A stretch of 64,000 nt of DNA from JASSUD01 sp031963405 (GTDB lineage: Bacteria; Pseudomonadota; Gammaproteobacteria; Burkholderiales; Burkholderiaceae), in assembly GCA_031963405.1 (NCBI GenBank), contig JASSUJ010000001.1, forward strand, positions 558,001-622,000, written 5' to 3'. A program made the translations under genes and the position numbers. A model generated the notes under the pieces. That model was not told the origin of the DNA and searched no databases. It was given only the letters and a program-made list of their open reading frames with translations. Every line of letters starts with the position of its first letter. Position 1 is the first letter of the stretch. Positions 24,498-32,779 of the stretch are shown one piece after another.

Positions 24498-24512
24498 CAA
24501 TTGGGCTCAAAA

Positions 24513-24761
24513 ATGATTGTCTGTGTATGCAATTCAGTGACAGAAAAACGGTTGCGAGAAGCCATCTCAGAAGGCGCGGATTCCTTTGATGCTTTGCAAT
24601 TTGAATTAGGCGTCGCGCTGTGTTGTGGCAAATGCGAACCCATGGCACGCGAAATACTCGCTGACGAAGTAGGCGACGACGACAGCAAGGCTAGCTGCCC
24701 CTTGACGCGCCCTCCTTCTCCCTACGCTACGCTCTTTTTCCAACCTCGCAGAAGCATCTAG
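24513..24761 (+). CDS. bfd: Bacterioferritin-associated ferredoxin
   Basis: Small [2Fe-2S] protein that docks on bacterioferritin and reduces its stored iron for release. ATG 24513 gives MIVCVCNSVTEKRLREAI; ligands are Cys4, Cys6 and the pair in ALCCGKCEP. At 82 residues it is somewhat longer than usual because of a C-terminal extension rich in Pro, Ser and Arg after residue 60. No strong Shine-Dalgarno is visible, and the 5' leader is occupied by the palindrome. A likely Fur site lies 125 bases upstream. Confidence 0.93.
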   Translation: MIVCVCNSVTEKRLREAISEGADSFDALQFELGVALCCGKCEPMAREILADEVGDDDSKASCPLTRPPSPYATLFFQPRRSI

Positions 24762-24820
24762 AGCTCATTTCATAAATAGCCCTAAAGTCATAATTTAAGG
24801 CGATTTATGAAATGAGTTCT
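24760..24820 (+). terminator. Long hairpin after bfd
   Basis: Arms 24760-24777 (AGAGCTCATTTCATAAAT) and 24803-24820 pair over 18 bases with one G-U. It begins at the bfd stop codon and probably ends or protects the bfd transcript. No T-run follows directly. Confidence 0.5.
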
Positions 24821-25029
24821 AGTTAAACCCTCCTGCCGCTTTTTCTCTTTTTTCTTTTCTCAAACACAGCTTATAGGTATCATCCTGCACGACGTTAAAG
24901 CGCATTTCATCAATATTTAAAATTGAGCTTCTAGGCTGTCAGCTAGAAGTGCCGCAATGTATACAGTTAGTCAAGAACCAAAGTTTTGACGCCCCCGGTT
25001 ATGCCGACCTTCGCTAGCTTGATAAAATC

Positions 25030-25671
25030 ATGCGTCAAACGCGTTTATCTATTATTTATTACTTTCTCTTCGTTACTACCGCTCACTTGGTCGCTTTAAC
25101 GATGCTATGGATGTCGCATAGCACTGCTTTGGCTTTGCCACTCGCTTCAGCTTCGCCCTCCATTACTGCTACGCTTTTAAGCGCTGCGCCTCAGTCGCTT
25201 CACAAACAAATGCAGCAACAAGCGATACATATAAAGCGCCCCTCTACATCTGCCCTAATTCAAAAAAAAATCACGCGAACTGCTGTTAGGCCTACGCCAT
25301 CTGCTGTGTCAGCTGCTACACAGTCCTTAGCGGCGCCACCAAACCGCACGGCCACATTAACCAACACGCTAACAAGCGACACCTCTTCCCCCCCTCGCTC
25401 CGTGCAACATCTTGATTGCCGCATCGCTCAACCGCGCTATCCAGTATTATCTCGGCAACGGGAAGAATCTGGCGTCGCCCTAATTAAGATGATTGTCAGT
25501 GCATATGGTGTAATCGAGCAGGCAACTGTGATACAAAGCAGCGGCTCTAATCGACTGGATTATGCTGCCCGCACAGCGGCCCTAACAAGTACCTGCCGCC
25601 CTTACCGATTGAATGGACAGCCACTGCGTGCAGCTGTCAATCTGCGCTTTAAATTTAGCCTGCAGGATTAA
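25030..25671 (+). CDS. tonB: TonB-like energy transducer
   Basis: Couples inner-membrane proton motive force to outer-membrane receptors. Of 213 residues, one N-terminal membrane anchor spans residues 8-29, followed by a Pro/Ala/Ser/Thr-rich periplasmic linker (about 35-125). The C-terminal TonB domain (about 130-213) has RIAQPRYPVLSRQREESG then SSGSNRLDYAARTAAL and NLRFKFSLQD. ExbB follows after 103 bases, the normal order, but ExbD does not. Confidence 0.9.
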   Translation: MRQTRLSIIYYFLFVTTAHLVALTMLWMSHSTALALPLASASPSITATLLSAAPQSLHKQMQQQAIHIKRPSTSALIQKKITRTAVRPTPSAVSAATQSLAAPPNRTATLTNTLTSDTSSPPRSVQHLDCRIAQPRYPVLSRQREESGVALIKMIVSAYGVIEQATVIQSSGSNRLDYAARTAALTSTCRPYRLNGQPLRAAVNLRFKFSLQD

Positions 25672-25774
25672 AAGACGTTCAATAGATTAGGCGCAATATC
25701 CTATTCTCCTGACATTAAAAATGTACTGTTTGAGACGCGTTCTTAATTCAAACAAACTTCTGTGAGAGAACACC

Positions 25775-26455
25775 ATGCCAAACTACGGCTTAGCACATGC
25801 CTGGTATCAAGGCAACGTTGCAACCCAGGTAATAGCGCTGGTACTGCTCAGCATGTCGATACTGTCATGGACCATTATCGTCATCAAAAGCTGCGATTTA
25901 TGGCGCTTAACTCGACTTGCAAAGCAAGTAGAAATTATCGACTCACCTTCTACCTTCTTTAACGAAAACCTAAGAAAACTTAACGCAACTAACGCCAATC
26001 CTTTCTTAACGCTGGCACACGCGGCCCAAGTCGCTGTCGACCATTATCAAAACCAACCGCCAGGGCAGCAGCACCTCAATCTCAGCGACTGGCTCACTCG
26101 CTGCCTAACTCAGGCGCGCAACGATAGCGTCATGCAGCTGCAGCGCGGCTTAGGCACACTTGCCTCAATTGGCTCAAGCGCCCCCTTCATTGGCCTACTC
26201 GGTACAGTCATTGGCATCTATCAAGCTTTGCTCACTCGCGGCGCTACTCAATTTACTGCACTCGCACAGCTTACCGGCCCACTTGGCGAAGCGCTCATCA
26301 TGACGGCAGGCGGCCTCTTCGTCGCTATTCCAGCCGTGCTCGCCTACAATTTGCTCAGCAGCGGCAATAAAACCATTGTCAATAAATTGAACCGCTACGC
26401 CCATCAGCTGCATGTGCATTTCATGGCAGGTCGTCAGCAACCTCCCGTTACTTAA
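25775..26455 (+). CDS. exbB: ExbB-type proton channel subunit
   Basis: MotA/TolQ/ExbB-family inner-membrane protein, 226 residues, with three membrane helices (about residues 12-38, 128-150 and 175-198). The family segment GLGTLASIGSSAPFIGLLGT, then GPLGEALIMTAGGLFVAIPA, identifies it. GAGAAC lies upstream of the ATG at 25775. Normally ExbB works with ExbD and TonB. The 272-base space after it is too short for an ExbD gene (~140 codons), and no ExbD-like frame is seen there. Confidence 0.93.
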   Translation: MPNYGLAHAWYQGNVATQVIALVLLSMSILSWTIIVIKSCDLWRLTRLAKQVEIIDSPSTFFNENLRKLNATNANPFLTLAHAAQVAVDHYQNQPPGQQHLNLSDWLTRCLTQARNDSVMQLQRGLGTLASIGSSAPFIGLLGTVIGIYQALLTRGATQFTALAQLTGPLGEALIMTAGGLFVAIPAVLAYNLLSSGNKTIVNKLNRYAHQLHVHFMAGRQQPPVT

Positions 26456-26727
26456 AAATTTATCTATCGCTCGCCTAAAAGGTTATCAACGACATAACCC
26501 ATGCTAGAAAGCTTGCATCTGACTAGGAGCACGCAAGTACCGGCGCTTACAGATATCTATGAGCGCTAAAAAAATTCAACATAGCTTGGCTTGTGCATCG
26601 TTCCACATCAAACTAAACTTAGTCCTTATTAATGATTGGATTGCGCTCGATCTAGCCAAATGAGATTCTGTATAGCCATGCAGAATGATGGTTCGACAAA
26701 CAAGCAACGCTACTTTTTGAGAAAATC

Positions 26728-27291
26728 ATGAGCACTACTAAAAAACTGGTTATCTTGGATCGTGATGGCGTAATCAATTTTGATTCTGACGAATTTATTA
26801 AGTCTCCCGACGAATGGATACCTATTCCTGGCAGCTTAGAAGCGATTGCAAGGCTTAATCAGGCAGGTTATCGCGTAGTAGTTGCCTCAAACCAATCGGG
26901 CATTGGCCGCGCTTTATTTAAGATGTCTACCCTCAATGCTATCCATGGCAAAATGCACCGGGCTGCGGCCGCAGTGAGTGCACGTATCGAGGCCATATTT
27001 TTCTGCCCACATACGCCTAATGATGGATGCACATGCCGCAAGCCTAAGCCGGGTATGCTGCAGTCAATTATTGAACGCTTTAATATTGACCCACGCCTTA
27101 CCCCCGTGGTTGGGGATGCGCAACGAGACTTAGAAGCAGCTGCGGCATTGGGTTTTCCAGCACACCTAGTCTTAACCGGGAAAGGCCAGGCCACACTCGT
27201 GGCAGATGCACTACCTGCGGGCGTTCAAGTGCATCAAGATTTAGCCGCTTTCTCAGCTGCTTTGCTTGCTAACCCACACGTTAAACATTAA
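26728..27291 (+). CDS. gmhB: D-glycero-beta-D-manno-heptose 1,7-bisphosphate 7-phosphatase
   Basis: HAD-superfamily phosphatase in the synthesis of ADP-heptose for the LPS inner core; 187 residues, cytosolic. The nucleophile motif VILDRDGVINFDSD, VVASNQSGIGRALF, the zinc-binding loop CPHTPNDGCTCRKPKPGM and the final acidic motif VVGDAQRDLEAA are all seen. Its neighbour plsC follows 178 bases on, as in Burkholderia. Confidence 0.95.
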   Translation: MSTTKKLVILDRDGVINFDSDEFIKSPDEWIPIPGSLEAIARLNQAGYRVVVASNQSGIGRALFKMSTLNAIHGKMHRAAAAVSARIEAIFFCPHTPNDGCTCRKPKPGMLQSIIERFNIDPRLTPVVGDAQRDLEAAAALGFPAHLVLTGKGQATLVADALPAGVQVHQDLAAFSAALLANPHVKH

Positions 27292-27469
27292 AGGCGTATC
27301 GCCATGGCCGGCAATAAGCAAAATAGCCAAAACATAGATCACCCAAAAAATTCTGAATAAGCCACCTACCAAGCATACTGACGCTAGGTAAAACAATATC
27401 CTGCTGGTTTATTCAACACTTTCCTAAGTGATAGTGGTAACCATTCTGTGCTGCTCGAAAAAAATCCTT

Positions 27470-28228
27470 ATGTCTCGTTTTAATTTATTTATTCGCTCAT
27501 TACTTTTTTCGATTTATTTAGTCGTCTTTACGATTCCCTATGGCACCTTATGCGTGCTCGGGTTTCCATTTATATCTGTGCAACGCCGCTATCAAGTCAT
27601 TGCCGCATGGTGTCGTGTCACCCTATGGGTGCTGCAGTTCATTAATGGCGTACGTTACGAAGTCAAAGGCTTTGACCACCTGCCTACTGGCCCAGCAGTC
27701 GTACTGGCTAAACACCAATCGGCATGGGAAACCCTCGCCTTGCCAGCGCTGCTGCCACGTAGGCTGTGCTTTGTATTAAAACGCGAAGTGCTATTTATTC
27801 CATTTTTTGGCTGGACCCTGAGCATGCTCAAAATGGTGCATATCGACCGCCAGAAAGCTCACCGTGCCGTCAACTCACTGTTGCAACAAGGACGCGCACG
27901 ACTCGCCGAAGGAGCTTGGATCATTCTCTTTCCAGAAGGCACTCGCATGCCAGTCGGCACAAAAGGCACCTACAAAGCTGGCGGTGCACGCTTTGCTGTT
28001 GACGCTGGCGTGCCGATTATTCCGATTGCTCACAACGCCGGCCACGCTTGGCCACGCCATTCATTTCTCAAATACCCAAGCCTCGTTACCATTTCAATCG
28101 GCCCACCCATCGACACCACTGACCTAACCGTCGCCCAAGCCAACGCACGCGTTGAAGAATGGATCGAAACTGAAATGCGGCGTATTGACGCTGCTGCGTA
28201 TTCTCCCAAACCTCCTAGATCACACTAA
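27470..28228 (+). CDS. plsC: 1-acyl-sn-glycerol-3-phosphate acyltransferase
   Basis: Makes phosphatidic acid from lysophosphatidic acid at the inner membrane. ATG 27470 (MSRFNLFIRSLLFSIYLVVF) gives 252 residues with an N-terminal membrane helix. Acyltransferase motifs are KHQSAWET (catalytic His, with Glu in place of the more usual Asp of HX4D), FPEGTRMPVG and GVPIIPIAHNAG. The upstream in-frame ATG at 27428 would disrupt the N-terminal helix layout and is not preferred. Confidence 0.93.
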   Translation: MSRFNLFIRSLLFSIYLVVFTIPYGTLCVLGFPFISVQRRYQVIAAWCRVTLWVLQFINGVRYEVKGFDHLPTGPAVVLAKHQSAWETLALPALLPRRLCFVLKREVLFIPFFGWTLSMLKMVHIDRQKAHRAVNSLLQQGRARLAEGAWIILFPEGTRMPVGTKGTYKAGGARFAVDAGVPIIPIAHNAGHAWPRHSFLKYPSLVTISIGPPIDTTDLTVAQANARVEEWIETEMRRIDAAAYSPKPPRSH

Positions 28229-28561
28229 TCCTTCAGTTTATTAAATTGCTTACTAAAGCATTTCCGCAAAAACGCGACTGCAAATTGAATGGCACAAAAT
28301 AAATAAACATAGAAGTCGCGCCACTTAGCGAAACTCCTGGTTGGTAGGGTCGTGATTGAAAAAATGCGTTAGCTATAGCTTCATGCTTGCTATCAAAATC
28401 TTTTGAGGTCTTGGGAAATTGCTATGCTCAAAGTTGAAGAAACTGGCACACATTACTTCGCTTGTGCACGGCCCACTTCGCTTACTCTCAGCAAAAAATA
28501 TCGCTATGAAGTAAAAAGAAGTTCTGATATTTACGCTCATTACTTCTGAATGGAGGTAAGA
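28229..28561. other. Non-coding region before the effector-like gene
   Basis: About 330 bases, AT-rich. No repeat of the main family, RNA gene or conserved ORF was seen. It probably holds the promoter of the gene at 28562; hexamers could not be assigned. Confidence 0.35.
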
Positions 28562-29878
28562 ATGTTTAGCTTTAAGAAAGTTTTCAGCAGCACAACAGGT
28601 TTCTCACCCTCCTCTGACAACAGCTCATCAACGCGACCAAGCCCAACTAGGACAACATTAGCGAGAAGTCAGTCTTTTTCAACTTTACAGCCTATTAACG
28701 TAGGAGATACCCAAACTAGGCTCTTTATAGGAGAAGGCGAGGTTTTTAGCTCCTTTGTGGGGCAGTGCGACTCAGCAAATGACTCTCAACCAGGAGAAGC
28801 ACCAGAGCAGAAGAAAGGATCAACAAAGCATAATCGACCTAGCTTTTCAAAACTTACCAAGAAAATGAGTCGAAGGCTCCTTAGTGTCCAACAGAAAACT
28901 GGCATGGCTGCCACTACAAATGAAAATAAGTCCTCTGATTTAGACGAGCAAATAAGCTCTCCCCCAAAGACTCTTCCTTCTCTGCCCTTTCCAACCACAT
29001 CGCCACTAACAGCCTTATCGACTGACAACGCTATCAGTACATTTCTTTCTACAGACACATCAGAATCACCAACCTTATCTCTGTCTCTATCCCATAAGGA
29101 AAGTGTCAAACCCATTTTTCAGGATCAGAAGGCGTTAGATGAGGTTTGGAGCGCTTTATTCGAAATGTCTTTTTGTGAAGAAAGTGAGGAGATTTTTAAA
29201 GGCAATCATAAAGAACTAAAACAACAAATTAAAGAGCTCCTTTCGGCGCTCCAACCAACCAAAAATGCTGTCCAGAATGCACATGACTCACTTGGCTTAA
29301 AATTTTTGGGGGGTGAGGAAGAAAAAGAAGAAGTAATTAACTCCTACATAGCTGTCCCTCAAAATCAGTGGAAATTTCCCGTGGACTACTATCCAGATTT
29401 GCTTAATGCAGTTACGGCGAATTTAGAGAGCATTGTTCCTTCCACAGGTCATGATATCGCTAAGAGCAAGCTTCAGAAGCTAGAAGACGCAATCACCAAA
29501 CTCTTTAAATCAGAATACGAGTCAATTGTTTCTAGCTTCCCCAAGCCGCCTCGGTCCATGGGAAATAGAATAAATATTTCAGCGGCCTCTATAGCTGAAC
29601 CAGCAGCAACTAACGATTTTTCCGCAGCGTGGACAACATCTGATAAAAATACTTTATTTGTAGCAATTATGGAGAAGATCAATAAAAGTTTAACTCAAGA
29701 GACAGCATCGACTGAGGGAAAATTATTACTTCAATCAGTTAAAGTAAGCCAACGGCGTTTGCAAGCCTCGAGTAATGTTAATCAAGCTCTTTCTGCATCT
29801 GTACAGTCCGGTGTTTTAGGAAGAAAGAGACCAATAACGCGCGGGCAATTAGGCCCTTCCCCTCTTTTTAAAGGCTAA
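28562..29878 (+). CDS. Ser/Thr/Pro-rich effector-like protein, unknown function
   Basis: A 438-residue protein from ATG 28562, chosen because GGAGGT lies five bases upstream; the ATG four codons earlier overlaps that site. I do not recognise a family. Residues 1-180 are strikingly rich in Ser, Thr and Pro with basic patches (SKLTKKMSRRLL near 103), low complexity and likely disordered. Residues ~185-330 look helical and folded (DEVWSALFEMSFCEESEEIF, YPDLLNAVTANLESI). The C-terminus is again Ser/Gln-rich with GRKRPITRGQLG. There is no signal peptide or membrane helix. The unstructured polar N-terminus resembles secretion-signal regions of type III effectors, but this is inference. Confidence 0.65.
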   Translation: MFSFKKVFSSTTGFSPSSDNSSSTRPSPTRTTLARSQSFSTLQPINVGDTQTRLFIGEGEVFSSFVGQCDSANDSQPGEAPEQKKGSTKHNRPSFSKLTKKMSRRLLSVQQKTGMAATTNENKSSDLDEQISSPPKTLPSLPFPTTSPLTALSTDNAISTFLSTDTSESPTLSLSLSHKESVKPIFQDQKALDEVWSALFEMSFCEESEEIFKGNHKELKQQIKELLSALQPTKNAVQNAHDSLGLKFLGGEEEKEEVINSYIAVPQNQWKFPVDYYPDLLNAVTANLESIVPSTGHDIAKSKLQKLEDAITKLFKSEYESIVSSFPKPPRSMGNRINISAASIAEPAATNDFSAAWTTSDKNTLFVAIMEKINKSLTQETASTEGKLLLQSVKVSQRRLQASSNVNQALSASVQSGVLGRKRPITRGQLGPSPLFKG

Positions 29879-30081
29879 TCACTAAGCAATAATTTATCTG
29901 CTTGAAGCGTGTTGGCACAGAGCATCAGGTTTATATATGGCCTGGCCTGCTGCGCCAATACTGCTTGGCGCTAGGACACTTAAAATTATTGCCTTTCGGT
30001 ATAAACAAAGCTTGAGCGCTCAATAAAAATTTTGTTATTCGTTTTTTTATTTATGCCGTTTTGACTTTATTCAATGATTTT

Positions 30082-30924
30082 TTAAGCCTGCGCAGACTGC
30101 TCTAAATACTGCGCCAGGCGCACATATTCATCCACAGAAACTTCTTCAGCGCGGCGGGTTAGGTCAAAGTTGAGCGCTGCAAAATCAATCCGAGTTTGAT
30201 AGTCGGCTAGGGTGTTGCGCAGCATTTTGCGACGCTGTGAAAAGGCAGCGCTGACAAGCGTGCCAAGGCGGGCAAGATTGACGGCTGGCAAAGTTTCAGC
30301 AGGATGGGGAATCAAGCGGACGATGGACGATTCGACTTTAGGAGGAGGAACGAATGCATCAGGTGGTACGTCCAACAATTTGTCGATTTCATAGTGGTAT
30401 TGCAGCATCACTGAAAGTCGCCCGTAGGCTTTGCTACCAGGCGTTGCCACCATTCTGTCGACCACTTCTTTTTGCAGCATAAAATGCTGGTCAAGAATGT
30501 ACGGCGCGTAGTTGATTAGATGAAAAAGCAGCGGGCTGGAAATGTTGTACGGTAAGTTACCCACCACACGTAATTTTGCCCCTTGTTTATTGTTACTAGT
30601 GGGCACAATTGACTCAGCAAGCGCTCCAAAATCAAAAGCCAATGCATCTGCGCTATGGAGTATTAGCCGTTCACCAAAGCGCTGTTGAAGGCGCACGGCT
30701 AAATCACGGTCTAACTCCACCGCGTGCAGTCTATCGAGCTGATTGAGCAATGGCTCAGTAAGCGCGCCAAGACCAGGGCCGATCTCTACCAGGCAATCTT
30801 GAGGTTGTGGCGCAATAGCTGAGATGATGTCGTAAATAACGCCTTCATCAGTTAGAAAATGTTGCCCAAAGCGCTTACGCGCAAAGTGGCCTTGATGGTG
30901 TTTATTAGCTTTGCTGCTTGACAT
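30082..30924 (-). CDS. rsmA: 16S rRNA dimethyladenosine transferase
   Basis: Dimethylates A1518 and A1519 of 16S rRNA; 280 residues. The opening KRFGQHFLTDEGVIYDII, SAM-binding VEIGPGLGALTEPLL and catalytic NLPYNISSPLLFHL are typical. It belongs to the lptD-surA-pdxA-rsmA cluster on the minus strand, but is separated from pdxA by 830 bases holding two small membrane-protein genes instead of the usual close spacing. Confidence 0.96.
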   Translation of the reverse strand: MSSSKANKHHQGHFARKRFGQHFLTDEGVIYDIISAIAPQPQDCLVEIGPGLGALTEPLLNQLDRLHAVELDRDLAVRLQQRFGERLILHSADALAFDFGALAESIVPTSNNKQGAKLRVVGNLPYNISSPLLFHLINYAPYILDQHFMLQKEVVDRMVATPGSKAYGRLSVMLQYHYEIDKLLDVPPDAFVPPPKVESSIVRLIPHPAETLPAVNLARLGTLVSAAFSQRRKMLRNTLADYQTRIDFAALNFDLTRRAEEVSVDEYVRLAQYLEQSAQA

Positions 30925-31202
30925 GGTGCACAGATTTTTAAAGGAAATGTTCGGCTAAGGTAGACGTTCAGCGTAAGAGTGGATTGTTAACGCTGGCTTT
31001 TGCCAAAGGTCGGAAAGATTAGAGGATGTTCTGTTAAAAAACTCTATAGTTGTAAATAAACAGCGACAGAGATAGCAGGCTTTACTGCTGTATAGAAAAA
31101 AATATTAGCCAAAAATCGTCTGGTATTTTATGCCATCTATCGGATAGCCCAAAAAACTATTTATTTACTGAGCCAGTGAATAAGCAGTTTCATATCACCC
31201 TA

Positions 31203-31328
31203 CTACGCTTGACTATTTTCCTGCTCAAGCTTCTTCTTATTTTTCCGCTTCCTTTCCTCTACGACACAGGCTAAAAAGCCGTACGCAGCGAAAGGACCCA
31301 GCACCAGAAAAGCAATAATAATATCCAT
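31203..31328 (-). CDS. Tiny membrane protein (41 aa), coupled to the gene upstream
   Basis: From ATG 31328: one hydrophobic helix (MDIIIAFLVLGPFAAYGFLA) then a highly basic tail (VEERKRKNKKKLEQEN). AAGGGAAG lies at good spacing upstream. The start codon is one base past the stop of the 81-codon gene at 31330-31575, so translation is probably coupled. No family recognised; the helix-plus-basic-tail form is common to small membrane toxins and regulatory microproteins, but that is not evidence of function. Confidence 0.5.
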   Translation of the reverse strand: MDIIIAFLVLGPFAAYGFLACVVEERKRKNKKKLEQENSQA

Positions 31329-31329
31329 T

Positions 31330-31575
31330 TCATCTTCCCTTATTTAGAACCATCCCTTCAACGAACAATATCATATCCATTACAAAAAGAAAGGATGCAC
31401 GTAAGCCAGCATAATTCGCATCACTATCATTTGAAAAAACAAGCGTCAGCACACCGATAAGCGACGCTGCGGATAAGGTATGCAAAAATCGGCCTAAGGT
31501 TTCATTCTGTTGAGCTGTTCTATTGATTACAGCAAACATGGCACGCTGCCACCATATTTTGCAGACTTTGAGCAT
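31330..31575 (-). CDS. Small two-helix membrane protein (81 aa)
   Basis: Predicted to have a basic, Trp-containing N-terminus, one helix near residues 34-48 and a second near 59-77 (ASFLFVMDMILFVEGMVL). It is followed almost without gap by the 41-residue protein. Function unknown. The pair sits between pdxA and rsmA, on the same strand as both, where no gene is expected. Confidence 0.45.
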   Translation of the reverse strand: MLKVCKIWWQRAMFAVINRTAQQNETLGRFLHTLSAASLIGVLTLVFSNDSDANYAGLRASFLFVMDMILFVEGMVLNKGR

Positions 31576-31753
31576 GGTTACCTTCTGCCGAAATATTCAG
31601 ATTGAAGTGAAATTAGTGCCCATATTAAAGAAGGAGCGCTAACATAAACAATCGATCAATCGGTTAAAGAAACGCTGCAAAAAATGAAAGCATCAGCATG
31701 CCTTTTTGCCATACCGCTTAATACTCGCCATCAGCAAATTATTCAACGTTTGC

Positions 31754-32779
31754 CTAATGGCGTGCGAGTGTTATCGCTACATTAATCGCTTCGAGCAAAC
31801 TACCTGAGTCAGCTTGGCCGGTGCCCGCAAGGGTAAGCGCAGTGCCATGGTCCACGGAGGTGCGCACGATAGGTAGGCCGAGGGTGATATTACAAGCACG
31901 CCCGAAGGTAGCGTATTTCAGTACGGGCAAGCCTTGATCGTGATACATCGCCAGCACACAGTCGGCGTCATCGAGATAGCATGGCTGGAACAAGGTATCA
32001 GCCGGATATGGGCCGCGTGCATCAAGGCCCAGCTGGCAGGCTTGCTGGATAGCAGGCGTAATGGTGTCGATTTCGGTGCGGCCTAAATAGCCATTTTCGC
32101 CTGCATGGGGGTTAAGTCCAGCAACCAGGATACGGGGAGCAGCTATGCTAAAACGGGTACGCAAATCATGGTCTAGTACACGCAGGGTATCGATTAGCCC
32201 TTCTATCGTCAGCGCAGCGCTTACCTCTTGCAACGGTATATGAGTGGTGGCAAGGGCGACGCGTAAGATACGTTGACTCAGCTTGTCTGGGCCAGCTAGC
32301 AGCATCACCACATGGGCCGCGCCGGTACGCTCAGCCAGGTATTCGGTGTGTCCGGTAAAAAGCGGGTCCGTTGGTAGCGCAGCTTGATTGATAACGCTTT
32401 TTTGCACCGGTGCTGTGACGATAGCATCGAAATTACCCGCCAGCGCACCATCGATGGCAGCATCAAGCAGCCCCAATACATAGCGTCCATTAGCTGGGTT
32501 CAATTGCCCTGCGTAACACGGTGCACCCAACGCGTGATGCTGTAGGGTGACTTGGCCAGTAGTCATAATCTGCCCCCACTCTACCCCAACAGCAGCCGCC
32601 CGTGCAGTAAGCAGCGACTGTTCGCCCAGCACAGTAAAGTGCACATCCGGCCAAGCATTTGGCTGACCTAATAAACCTTGGGCCAATGCCTGGGCAGTTA
32701 ATTCTGGCCCGACGCCAGCCGGCTCACCAGTAGTAATGGCGATTTTTAGAGCAGGATTCATCCCAGACTCAAGCTTCAT
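31754..32779 (-). CDS. pdxA: 4-hydroxythreonine-4-phosphate dehydrogenase
   Basis: Step of the DXP-dependent pyridoxal phosphate pathway; 341 residues. Motifs seen are ITTGEPAGVGPELTAQAL, PVQKSVINQA, FTGHTEYLAERTGA, LNPHAGENGYLG and YHDQGLPVLKYATFGR with metal-binding histidines. The start directly abuts the stop of surA; ATG 32761 (MNPALKIAITTGEP) is an alternative. pdxH, which finishes the pathway, lies at 60431. Confidence 0.95.
   Translation of the reverse strand: MKLESGMNPALKIAITTGEPAGVGPELTAQALAQGLLGQPNAWPDVHFTVLGEQSLLTARAAAVGVEWGQIMTTGQVTLQHHALGAPCYAGQLNPANGRYVLGLLDAAIDGALAGNFDAIVTAPVQKSVINQAALPTDPLFTGHTEYLAERTGAAHVVMLLAGPDKLSQRILRVALATTHIPLQEVSAALTIEGLIDTLRVLDHDLRTRFSIAAPRILVAGLNPHAGENGYLGRTEIDTITPAIQQACQLGLDARGPYPADTLFQPCYLDDADCVLAMYHDQGLPVLKYATFGRACNITLGLPIVRTSVDHGTALTLAGTGQADSGSLLEAINVAITLARH

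Noticed and set aside
26570..26670. Possible ExbD remnant after exbB (ATG at about 26560)
   Set aside because: The short frame (MSAKKIQHSLACASFHIKLN..) lacks the ExbD membrane helix with its conserved Asp and ends after ~35 codons; there is no supporting similarity.
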